The notes under the pieces: model-generated | Told to the model about the DNA's origin: nothing | What the model saw: only the letters and a program-made list of their open reading frames with translations | Databases searched by the model: none | NCBI GenBank assembly: GCA_002429455.1 | Contig: DIZU01000042.1 | Coordinates: 1-5,114 of the forward strand | Direction of reading: 5' to 3' | Source: Methylotenera sp. UBA6020 | GTDB lineage: Bacteria > Pseudomonadota > Gammaproteobacteria > Burkholderiales > Methylophilaceae | Length of the DNA stretch: 5,114 bases | Translations under genes and position numbers: made by a program | Shown: positions 1 to 5,114 of the stretch, one piece after another | Layout of the letters: every line of letters begins with the position of its first letter | How positions within the stretch are numbered: position 1 is the stretch's first letter

Positions 1-1
1 T

Positions 2-829
2 GCGCTGCCCCTTGAGCGCATAAACCAAAGCGGTTAAACCATACTGGTCTTTAGCTTTCACTTTCGCGTTATTTTCAAGTAGCAATTTCACCATGTCTGC
101 CTTACCGTTATCTACCGCCAAATGCAGCAGCGGCGTGCCTTCGGAATCTAGCGTATTTACATCTGCCCCTGCAGCTATGAGTATTTTTGCAGACTCTAAT
201 TGTGACTTTTTAACAGCCCAAGTCAATGCTGTCCATTTTGAAAAGTCTTTTTGATTAACCACCGCACCATGGCTCACCAACAACTCAACTACTGGCGCAT
301 GTCCTTCGCGTGCCGCAATTATTAATGCCGTTGCACCTAATTTATCTCGTGCGAGCACATCTGCCTTGTTATCTAATAAAGATTGAATGGTGGCAATATC
401 ACCACTTTTCGCAGCGTGCATCAACACCGTTTTGCCATCATCACTTTTTGTGTTGACATCCACGCCATGTTTCAGCAGAAGATCGACCGTCGGTGAAAAT
501 CCAGAAACAGCAGCTATGCCAAACGCACTCCATCCAGCGGTATCACGCACTTTAGTATCTGCGCCATGTTCCAACAATACTTTTACAGTGGCAATATGGT
601 TTTTCTTTGCTGCAAACATCAGTGCTGTCCAACCGCCATTATCTTTGGCATTGATGTCTGCACCTTTACTCAACAAGGCAGATGCTACCTCAGGTTTATC
701 TTTACGCGTCGCATACATCAATGCCGTTACGCCGTCTTCATCTTTTGCATTGGCACTTGCACCACTTGCAAGCATGGCATTCACTGCGGCTAAATCACCT
801 TTAGAAGCCGCTGTTAACAGATAAGGAAC
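2..829 (-). repeat. Ankyrin repeat array (at least 8 units of 33 codons)
   Basis: From about residue 38 to the window edge the protein is one uninterrupted array with a 33-residue (99-base) period. The first unit (about 38-69) is a divergent N-cap. The following units start near residues 70, 103, 136, 169, 202, 235, 268 and 301. The unit at 136 (G-W-S-A-F) and the one at 268 (G-T-P-L-L) depart most from the G-x-T-A-L consensus. The repeats differ clearly from one another at protein level, so this is an old array and not a recent tandem DNA expansion. Confidence 0.88.
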
Positions 830-940
830 ATCTTCTGTCGCCATGACTGGTTGAGTTGCAATAAGGACTGCCAAACATGTCGCTAATAGATATGTCGGCA
901 ATAACCTTACAGCTAAAAAACGTTTGAATAAAATAGGCAT
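2..940 (-). CDS. Exported ankyrin-repeat protein (3' end outside window)
   Basis: The frame is open from the ATG at 940 to the left edge, giving 313 visible residues and no stop, so the C-terminus is missing. Residues 1-34 look like a Sec signal peptide: basic residues K6, R7 and R12, a hydrophobic stretch at about 13-28, and a V-M-A cleavage site before T35. The mature part is made of ankyrin repeats. The G-x-T-A-L-type turn recurs at residues 70, 103, 136, 169, 202, 235, 268 and 301, exactly 33 apart, each followed by an A-A/A-V helix and an L-L-x-x-G/N-A-x-V/I-N-type end. Ankyrin repeats bind proteins, so a periplasmic binding or chaperone-like role is inferred. In Pseudomonas aeruginosa the periplasmic ankyrin protein AnkB supports a neighbouring catalase, but here the neighbours are sucD and sucC, 21 bases away on the same strand, so co-transcription is likely. 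The ATG at 940 was chosen because it supplies the signal peptide. Its Shine-Dalgarno is weak (AGAAAG, 4 bases away). The fold is certain; the partner and function are unknown. Confidence 0.88.
   Translation of the reverse strand, partial: MPILFKRFLAVRLLPTYLLATCLAVLIATQPVMATEDVPYLLTAASKGDLAAVNAMLASGASANAKDEDGVTALMYATRKDKPEVASALLSKGADINAKDNGGWTALMFAAKKNHIATVKVLLEHGADTKVRDTAGWSAFGIAAVSGFSPTVDLLLKHGVDVNTKSDDGKTVLMHAAKSGDIATIQSLLDNKADVLARDKLGATALIIAAREGHAPVVELLVSHGAVVNQKDFSKWTALTWAVKKSQLESAKILIAAGADVNTLDSEGTPLLHLAVDNGKADMVKLLLENNAKVKAKDQYGLTALVYALKGQR
839..940 (-). other. Signal-peptide-coding segment of the ankyrin gene
   Basis: Codons 1-34 encode a basic N-region (K6, R7, R12), a hydrophobic core of mainly L, A, V, I and T residues, and a small-residue cleavage motif V32-M33-A34 followed by T-E-D. 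This is a type I (Sec) signal, because no lipobox cysteine sits at the cleavage site. The only cysteine, C22, lies inside the hydrophobic core. The protein is therefore predicted to be periplasmic or secreted. An uncleaved N-terminal anchor is a less likely alternative. Confidence 0.75.
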
Positions 941-961
941 ATTACTTTCTATGATTTATTT

Positions 962-1849
962 TTAAGCCATTACTTTTTTAAGGGTCATCGCAGCGAGAAC
1001 TGCTTCGCCTAGACCCGCTGGAGAACTTGCCACTACTGCACCTGCGTTTTCTAGCGCACGAATTTTGTCAGCTGCTTTGCCGCTACCGCCAGAAATAATC
1101 GCACCCGCATGCCCCATGCGCTTACCCGCCGGGGCAGTTTGCCCTGCAATGTAAGCCGCTACTGGTTTCGTGACATGGCTTTTAATAAACTCGGCGGCAG
1201 CTTCTTCATCCGAGCCACCAATTTCACCCACCATAATAATAGCTTCAGTCTCATCATCGGCCTCAAACATTTGCAGGCACTCAATAAAATTAAGGCCTTT
1301 GATTGGGTCGCCACCGATGCCGACACAGGTACTCTGACCTAGTTTCAGAGCGGTAGTTTGATGCACAGCCTCATATGTGAGCGTCCCCGAGCGTGACACA
1401 ATACCTACTTTACCGCGCAAATGAATGCTGCCCGGCATGATGCCGATTTTGCATTCATCCGGCGTAATCACACCAGGACAGTTGGGTCCGATCAGTTTGA
1501 CATTGTAGGAATTAAGCACATGTTTCACATTGAGCATATCAAGCACGGGGATGCCTTCGGTAATGCAAATAATCAGCTCAATGCCCGCATCACAAGCTTC
1601 CAAAATTGAATCGGCGGCAAAAGCTGGCGGTACGTAAATGACACTGGCATTAGCGCCTGTTTCGCGCACCGCATTACGCATGGTATTAAATACCGGCAAA
1701 CCTAAATGTATGAGTCCGCCTTTGCCGGGAGTCACACCACCTACCATTTTTGTGCCATAAGCTAAGGCTTGCTCAGAATGGAAAGAGCCCTGTTTGCCTG
1801 TAAATCCCTGGCAAAGTACTTTTGTATTTTTATCAACTAATATACTCAT
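962..1849 (-). CDS. sucD: Succinyl-CoA synthetase (ADP-forming), alpha subunit
   Basis: Cytoplasmic TCA-cycle enzyme subunit. With SucC it interconverts succinyl-CoA + ADP (or GDP) + Pi and succinate + CoA + ATP (GTP). The 295 residues compare with about 289 in Escherichia coli. The N-terminal CoA-binding Rossmann domain shows the G-F-T-G-K-Q-G-S-F motif at 15-23. G-P-N-C-P-G at 121-126 contains the conserved CoA-site cysteine C124. E209 in the V-G-E-I-G-G motif and H247 in G-K-R-M-G-H-A-G-A match the E. coli residues that stabilise and carry the phosphohistidine intermediate. All key residues are present and no damage is seen. Its ATG lies inside the sucC stop (ATGA overlap, 4 bases), which indicates translational coupling and 1:1 expression. 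The ankyrin gene follows 21 bases downstream with no terminator visible between them. Confidence 0.98.
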   Translation of the reverse strand: MSILVDKNTKVLCQGFTGKQGSFHSEQALAYGTKMVGGVTPGKGGLIHLGLPVFNTMRNAVRETGANASVIYVPPAFAADSILEACDAGIELIICITEGIPVLDMLNVKHVLNSYNVKLIGPNCPGVITPDECKIGIMPGSIHLRGKVGIVSRSGTLTYEAVHQTTALKLGQSTCVGIGGDPIKGLNFIECLQMFEADDETEAIIMVGEIGGSDEEAAAEFIKSHVTKPVAAYIAGQTAPAGKRMGHAGAIISGGSGKAADKIRALENAGAVVASSPAGLGEAVLAAMTLKKVMA

Positions 1850-3024
1850 GCTGCGACTGCCTGATTTTGTACTGAAAGCACTGCTTGTTTAGCAGCATCT
1901 GTTAAACCATCGGCTGAAATAATATTCAGCCCACTCGTTTGTAACATGGTTTTACCTAATTCCACATTGGTACCTTCTAAACGCACGATGACCGGAATTT
2001 GCATACCGACTTCTTTCACCGCCGTAATAATGCCTTCAGCAATAATGTCGCAACGCATAATGCCACCAAATATGTTCACTAAAATGGCTTTAACGTTACT
2101 ATCAGCCAAAATAATCTTGAATGCCTTAGCCACGGTTTCTGCTGTTGCACCACCACCGACATCTAAGAAATTAGCAGGTGCGCCACCGTGCAGTTTGATT
2201 AGATCCATAGTCGCCATGGCGAGCCCGGCACCATTCACCATGCAGCCAATGTTGCCGTTAAGCGCAATGTAATTTAAGCCAGCATGATGGGCGATGGCTT
2301 CTTTGCTATCCTCTTGCGACCAATCGCGCTGTTCTGCCAAGGCTTTTTGGCGATATAGAGCATTATCATCTACGCTCATTTTACAATCTAGCGCAAATAA
2401 CTTGCCATCCGTGGTCACCACTAATGGGTTTATCTCGAGCAACGCTAAATCGTTCTCTTTGAATAAGCGATATAGGCCTTTAAGTATTTTAGTAAACGCG
2501 CCAATTTGTTCACCGGCTAAATCTAATTTGAAAGCCAAATTACGCGCTTGGAAGTCCACCAAGCCACTTAATGGATCACATATTTCCTGCAGTATTTTTT
2601 GCGGACTCGTTTGTGCAATCTCTTCAATATCCATACCGCCTGCGCTCGATGCCACAACAACGATACGCTCTAAGGTTCTATCTACCAGCATGGACAAATA
2701 CAGTTCGCGCGCAATGGGTAGTGTTTCTTCGATCAACACTTGATTCACCGGCTGCCCATCGGGGGCATTTTGATAGGTCACCAACGTCTTGCCCAATAGC
2801 TCATTGGCGACAGATTGCGCTTCATCGGCAGACTTCACCACTTTGACGCCCCCCGCTTTACCACGGCCACCCGCATGCACTTGGGCCTTTACCACCCAAG
2901 CATCACTAGCAATCTCAGTCGTAACGGCTACAGTTTCTTTGGCAACAGCCACAACCTGACCACGCGGTACGGGAATACCGTATTTTTGCAGCAAGGTTTT
3001 GGCTTGATATTCATGCAAATTCAT
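1846..3024 (-). CDS. sucC: Succinyl-CoA synthetase, beta subunit
   Basis: Beta subunit of succinyl-CoA synthetase, which carries the nucleotide-binding ATP-grasp domain and the succinate site. The length of 392 residues is normal (388 in E. coli). The N-terminus M-N-L-H-E-Y-Q-A-K is the family signature and fixes the start. Nucleotide-site residues K46 and G53-R54-G55 are in the [12 protein letters not shown] motif. Mg2+ ligands N199 (E-I-N-P) and D213 are present. Substrate-site N264 (C-M-V-N-G-A-G) and the G-I-M loop at 321-323 also match E. coli positions. The C-terminal half is the CoA-ligase domain that contacts SucD. It is the first gene of the leftward unit and is divergent from serB. 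No strong Shine-Dalgarno sequence precedes its ATG. sucAB, lpd and mdh are not adjacent on the upstream side. Confidence 0.98.
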   Translation of the reverse strand: MNLHEYQAKTLLQKYGIPVPRGQVVAVAKETVAVTTEIASDAWVVKAQVHAGGRGKAGGVKVVKSADEAQSVANELLGKTLVTYQNAPDGQPVNQVLIEETLPIARELYLSMLVDRTLERIVVVASSAGGMDIEEIAQTSPQKILQEICDPLSGLVDFQARNLAFKLDLAGEQIGAFTKILKGLYRLFKENDLALLEINPLVVTTDGKLFALDCKMSVDDNALYRQKALAEQRDWSQEDSKEAIAHHAGLNYIALNGNIGCMVNGAGLAMATMDLIKLHGGAPANFLDVGGGATAETVAKAFKIILADSNVKAILVNIFGGIMRCDIIAEGIITAVKEVGMQIPVIVRLEGTNVELGKTMLQTSGLNIISADGLTDAAKQAVLSVQNQAVAA

Positions 3025-3039
3025 AAGAATAGGGTTCTA

Positions 3040-3067
3040 ATTAAAGGTTATGTACATTTTCGCGCAA
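3040..3067 (-). promoter_or_regulatory. Candidate sigma70-type promoter for sucC-sucD-ankyrin
   Basis: On the minus strand a TTTAAT -10-like box (3040-3045, five of six consensus bases) lies 16 bases from a weak TTGCGC -35-like box (3062-3067). It would start transcription only about 8-10 bases before the sucC ATG, giving a very short leader. An alternative pairing of TTGGCT with TACATA slightly upstream is also possible. The call rests on box matching alone. Confidence 0.3.
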
Positions 3068-3108
3068 TTCAGCCAAATGCGCCAGCACCAGCTTGATATT
3101 CTGCCACC

Positions 3109-3139
3109 TTGCATCATGAATTTAGATGCCATGTATAAT
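3109..3139 (+). promoter_or_regulatory. serB: Sigma70-type promoter for serB
   Basis: A perfect TATAAT -10 box (3134-3139) lies 27 bases before the serB ATG. The best -35 match is TTGCAT (3109-3114) with a long 19-base spacer, so the -35 contact may be weak. Transcription would begin near 3146, leaving a leader of about 20 bases. The -10 box is convincing; the -35 is tentative. Confidence 0.55.
3111..3129. promoter_or_regulatory. Dyad GCATC-N9-GATGC inside the serB promoter
   Basis: GCATC (3111-3115) and GATGC (3125-3129) form a perfect 5-base inverted repeat separated by 9 bases, between the -35 and -10 of serB. A repressor bound here would block the polymerase. No regulator is recognisable from the sequence, and 5-base arms can arise by chance. 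Confidence 0.25.
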
Positions 3140-3157
3140 CGAGGTTTTAATTACATG
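3130..3157. promoter_or_regulatory. Dyad CATGTA-N16-TACATG over the serB -10 and leader
   Basis: CATGTA (3130-3135) and TACATG (3152-3157) are perfect inverted 6-base arms. They flank and overlap the TATAAT box and the predicted transcription start. A related perfect palindrome, ATGTACAT, lies at 3050-3057 in the sucC promoter spacer. The shared theme suggests, but does not prove, one regulator acting on both divergent promoters. Confidence 0.25.
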
Positions 3158-3165
3158 TCACTAAT

Positions 3166-4005
3166 ATGCGTCTAGTTGTTCAAGGTTCAGCCATTACTTA
3201 TTCACATTTAGCGCACATCCACCAGCTTTGTGGCACTAGCGTTCAATTTATACAAACCGCGCAGCACGCCTATTACTTAGCGAATCAAGCAACTATATTG
3301 CCGGCTATTCAGCAGTTTTGTGCAGAACAGCACATTGATTGCGCTTATGTACAAGACACTCAAATACTCAAAGATTTCGGCTTATGCGTAATGGATATGG
3401 ATTCCACACTCATCAGCATTGAGTGTATTGATGAAATTGCCGATATGGTAGGCATTAAACCGCAAGTCGCGGCCATTACAGAACGTGCAATGCTCGGGGA
3501 GTTGGATTTTGCGCAAAGCTTACGCGAACGTGTTGCTCTGCTAAAAGGCTTGCAAGAGTCTGACTTACTGTGCGTTTTAGATGAAAGGCTCACACTAAAC
3601 CCAGGTGCAACTGAGTGGATTGAGACCTGCAAGAAAAACAACATCACCACGCTGCTGGTTTCTGGTGGTTTTACCTTTTTTGCTAACCGCGTAAAAGCGA
3701 TGCTAGGTCTGGATTATGCAGTTTCGAACACCTTGGAAATTATTGATGGCAAACTGACCGGCAACATTTTAGGCAGCATTGTTGATGCGCAAACTAAAGC
3801 CGGTGAGTTAATCAAATTACGTGAAAAGTTAGGTCTAAGCACCGCACAAACCATTGCTATCGGCGACGGTGCAAATGATCTTAAAATGATGACGGCGGCT
3901 GGCATTGGCATTGCCTATCATGCGAAACCTATCGTACAAGCCCAAGCCACTTATGCGCTCAATTATGTAGGCTTAGAGGGCGCAATCGGGTTACTAACAA
4001 CCTAA
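3166..4005 (+). CDS. serB: Phosphoserine phosphatase (HAD family)
   Basis: Cytoplasmic enzyme that hydrolyses O-phosphoserine to serine, the last step of the phosphorylated serine pathway. The protein has 279 residues. Residues 1-70 form a short N-terminal domain without a recognisable ACT motif. The HAD core follows: motif I D-M-D-S-T with nucleophile D77 and acid/base D79; substrate-site E86 (I-E-C-I-D-E) and R122 (L-R-E-R-V) in the cap; motif II S166-G-G; motif III K211; motif IV G-D-G-A-N-D with D234 and D238. Spacing matches characterised phosphoserine phosphatases, so it should be active. The start is forced: the same frame has a TAA stop at 3148-3150 and no other ATG before 3166. No good Shine-Dalgarno sequence is seen at the ATG. 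The gene is divergent from sucC and convergent with the DUF455 gene, so it is probably transcribed alone. Confidence 0.97.
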   Translation: MRLVVQGSAITYSHLAHIHQLCGTSVQFIQTAQHAYYLANQATILPAIQQFCAEQHIDCAYVQDTQILKDFGLCVMDMDSTLISIECIDEIADMVGIKPQVAAITERAMLGELDFAQSLRERVALLKGLQESDLLCVLDERLTLNPGATEWIETCKKNNITTLLVSGGFTFFANRVKAMLGLDYAVSNTLEIIDGKLTGNILGSIVDAQTKAGELIKLREKLGLSTAQTIAIGDGANDLKMMTAAGIGIAYHAKPIVQAQATYALNYVGLEGAIGLLTT

Positions 4006-4016
4006 AGCTCTAGTAG

Positions 4017-4040
4017 AGGCGCGGTTTGTGCCTATGTTTT
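4017..4040 (+). terminator. Possible weak intrinsic terminator of serB
   Basis: A 6-pair stem (AGGCGC at 4017-4022 with GTGCCT at 4028-4033, one G-T wobble, loop of 5) begins 12 bases after the serB stop. It is followed by ATG and then TTTT at 4037-4040. The stem is short and the T tract is brief and slightly displaced, so termination may be inefficient. Just before it, 4008-4018 is a perfect inverted repeat with a single central base, too tight to form a hairpin by itself. Confidence 0.35.
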
Positions 4041-4076
4041 GGACTTCTTTCGCGAGGGCAAGCATAAAGGAAATAT

Positions 4077-4886
4077 TTAATTTTCGATTAAATTAGATAA
4101 CTCCACTTCGCTAAACCCCGCTTTTCGTCTAGCATCTAGATTAAATGGCGGGCGTAGTTTAGGTGCATTATATTGTTGCGCTAATTGTTGGTAAGTAGTG
4201 ATCGGTTCAAGTCCACGCTGGTTGCAAAGCCAATTAAACCAATAATTACCTATGGCAACATGCCCGACTTCATCGCGTAGCAGAATATCTAAAATTTCTG
4301 CAGCCTTAATATCACCGGCTTGCGCAAGCTTGGCTCGCAGTGCTGGCAAGGCATCCAACCCGCGCGCTTCCATTGTGCGCGGAACCAATGCCATGCGTGC
4401 CAACACATCATCTTTAGTTCTATCCACCATCTCCCACAGGCTGTCATGGCCTGCAAAGTCACCATAGCTGTAGCCAACACTGGCTAGATGTGCACTGAGC
4501 AGCGAGAAATGATTGGCCTCTTCAGAAGCCACTTTGAGCCAGTCTAAATAGTAATTTTCCGGCATATCGTTAAAGCGCCAAATCGCATCTAACGCCAGAT
4601 TAATCGCATTAAACTCAATGTGTGCAAGTGCATGCACCAAAGCGGCTCGGCCTTCTTGCGTATTCATCGCACGTTTTTTCACGCTTAATGGCGAGACTAG
4701 TTCTGGCTTACATGGGCGCCCGGGGACATTTTTTGCAGTAGATAAATGTGCACCTGTATTCATAGCATAATCATGCTGTGCACCAAGTGCACAAACACCT
4801 GCGGCCTTAAGCGTAGCATCATTTTCACAAAGCCACATCAGCGCGACTTCTCGTAATTCTGGTCGCAGCTCTGGTTTAGTTAACAT
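4077..4886 (-). CDS. DUF455-family ferritin-like di-iron protein
   Basis: Belongs to the DUF455 / COG2833 ferritin-like family, whose members have no settled function. The 269 residues are close to full length for the family. The N-terminal region carries the family motif P-G-R-P-C-K-P-E-L at about 55-63. A four-helix ferritin-like core shows a complete di-iron pattern: E91 (A-H-I-E-F-N-A-I), E123-x-x-H126 (E-E-A-N-H-F), E173 (R-T-M-E-A-R-G-L-D) and E206-x-x-H209 (R-D-E-V-G-H-V-A-I-G-N). H85 and H89 are nearby. The tail N-L-D-A-R-R-K-A-G-F-S is also typical. A soluble cytoplasmic oxidoreductase or iron-handling role is inferred from the site only; no signal peptide or membrane segment is seen. 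MiaE, another ferritin-like hydroxylase, was considered, but the motifs fit DUF455 better. A short GGGG stretch 4 bases before the ATG may act as ribosome site. It converges with serB (71-base gap), and a propeller gene lies upstream on the same strand, 71 bases away. Confidence 0.9.
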   Translation of the reverse strand: MLTKPELRPELREVALMWLCENDATLKAAGVCALGAQHDYAMNTGAHLSTAKNVPGRPCKPELVSPLSVKKRAMNTQEGRAALVHALAHIEFNAINLALDAIWRFNDMPENYYLDWLKVASEEANHFSLLSAHLASVGYSYGDFAGHDSLWEMVDRTKDDVLARMALVPRTMEARGLDALPALRAKLAQAGDIKAAEILDILLRDEVGHVAIGNYWFNWLCNQRGLEPITTYQQLAQQYNAPKLRPPFNLDARRKAGFSEVELSNLIEN

Positions 4887-4903
4887 AGCACCCCATAAAT
4901 AAA

Positions 4904-4915
4904 TGCCAACTGGCA
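4904..4915. promoter_or_regulatory. Dyad TGCCA-AC-TGGCA upstream of the DUF455 gene
   Basis: A perfect 5-base inverted repeat with a 2-base centre sits 17 bases before the DUF455 start, in the 71-base gap after the propeller gene. It could be an operator. As a terminator it would be poor, because the 2-base loop is too tight and the T-rich sequence after it on the minus strand (ATTTATTTAT) is interrupted. No clear -35/-10 pair could be assigned in this gap. Confidence 0.2.
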
Positions 4916-4957
4916 GCGCCTTTTACCAGCACGATTTTTTTAACCATTGTTTAGCTA

Positions 4958-5113
4958 CTAGTTAACCGGAATAAAGTCCAACTCGCCTGCTTTCATATCA
5001 GGCACCATGAGGGTTTTTTCATCTTTAGTCAGCGCAATATCGGCCGCAGATTGATAACCTGCTTTTATTTCAGTGACATCACCGGCAAGATTGATACTAA
5101 ACACTTTACCGTT
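4958..5113 (-). CDS. C-terminal end of probable beta-propeller (SMP-30/gluconolactonase-like) protein, partial
   Basis: A minus-strand reading frame enters from the right edge and ends at a TAG (4958-4960), giving 51 visible residues. These include G-K-V-F-S-I-N at 2-8, A-A-D-I-A at 23-27, then L-M-V-P-D-M and a final L-D-F-I-P-V-N. The pattern of one beta-propeller blade (strand, turn, A-D-I helix-turn, D-x-x-x-x-L-x-V-P-D strand, final strand) resembles the C-termini of SMP-30/gluconolactonase/LRE-like or NHL-type propellers. These proteins are often periplasmic, but the N-terminus is not in view so location cannot be judged. The other minus-strand frames in this stretch are soon closed by stops. 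The fold assignment rests on a short fragment; an alternative is any other six- or seven-blade propeller. The downstream DUF455 gene is in the same direction 71 bases away and could be co-transcribed. Confidence 0.6.
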   Translation of the reverse strand, partial: NGKVFSINLAGDVTEIKAGYQSAADIALTKDEKTLMVPDMKAGELDFIPVN

Positions 5114-5114
5114 T

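Noticed and set aside
387..824. A 145-codon plus-strand open frame across the ankyrin gene
   Set aside because: It is the antisense shadow of the ankyrin array. Its composition follows the complement of the repeats, and it has no recognisable domain or ribosome site of its own.
1946..2743. Plus-strand open frames of 108 and 149 codons opposite sucC
   Set aside because: They lie wholly within the strongly conserved sucC gene on the other strand and encode low-complexity, S/A/P/L-rich products typical of antisense frames.
2815..3096. A 93-codon plus-strand frame running from inside sucC into the intergenic region
   Set aside because: Most of it is antisense to the start of sucC. It shows no family motif and would cross the sucC promoter region.
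3360..3911. Minus-strand open frames of 96 and 65 codons inside serB
   Set aside because: They are complements of the intact serB HAD core and have no motif of their own.
4252..4480. Short frames on both strands inside the DUF455 gene
   Set aside because: They overlap the conserved DUF455 coding sequence out of frame and have no independent support.
4077..4886. Identification of this gene as miaE (tRNA hydroxylase)
   Set aside because: The ferritin-like ligand pattern and length are similar, but the P-G-R-P-x-x-P-E-L, A-H-I-E-F-N-A-I and R-D-E-V-G-H-V-A-I-G-N motifs are those of DUF455, and the N-terminus does not resemble MiaE as I remember it.
4887..4957. A rho-independent terminator between the propeller and DUF455 genes
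   Set aside because: Candidate stems (CTGG/CCAG, GGC/GCC, TGCCA/TGGCA) are short or have impossible loops and are not followed by a clean T run.
1..5114. CRISPR array, mobile element, phage gene, tRNA or rRNA
   Set aside because: No spaced direct repeats, transposase or integrase motifs, cloverleaf or rRNA-like sequence was seen. The 99-base periodicity on the left is coding (ankyrin) and diverged.

Overview
This window looks like an ordinary piece of bacterial chromosome, most likely from a betaproteobacterium of moderate-to-low GC content (mid-40s percent by eye). The gene order and the style of the SucCD, SerB and DUF455 proteins would fit a Methylophilaceae-like or related Nitrosomonadales genome. 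That placement is an impression from protein style and was not tested. Five protein genes have clear support, and two of them run off the window. I see no rRNA, tRNA, CRISPR array, insertion sequence, prophage or other mobile element.

Left part (1-3024, minus strand): a compact unit sucC > sucD > ankyrin gene, read right to left. sucC and sucD encode the beta and alpha subunits of succinyl-CoA synthetase (succinate-CoA ligase) of the TCA cycle and overlap by 4 bases (ATGA). Only 21 bases after sucD begins a gene for an exported ankyrin-repeat protein. It has an N-terminal signal peptide and at least eight repeats in exact 33-residue register, and its 3' end lies beyond base 1.

Middle (3025-3165): a 141-base divergent intergenic region that must hold the promoters of sucC (leftward) and serB (rightward). 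A clear TATAAT -10 box serves serB. Several small dyads of the ATGTACAT / CATGTA / GCATC type surround the two promoters and could be operators.

Right part (3166-5114): serB (plus strand) encodes phosphoserine phosphatase, the last step of serine synthesis, with all HAD motifs intact. It converges on a minus-strand gene for a DUF455-family ferritin-like protein with a complete predicted di-iron ligand set. Upstream of that gene, in the same direction, is the C-terminal end of a probable beta-propeller (SMP-30/gluconolactonase-like) protein that enters from the right edge.

Functionally the window joins central carbon metabolism (SucCD), amino-acid synthesis (SerB) and two poorly characterised proteins (ankyrin, DUF455). 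Nothing here forms an obvious new multi-gene system. The most interesting points are the secreted ankyrin protein linked to sucCD and the uncharacterised di-iron protein.
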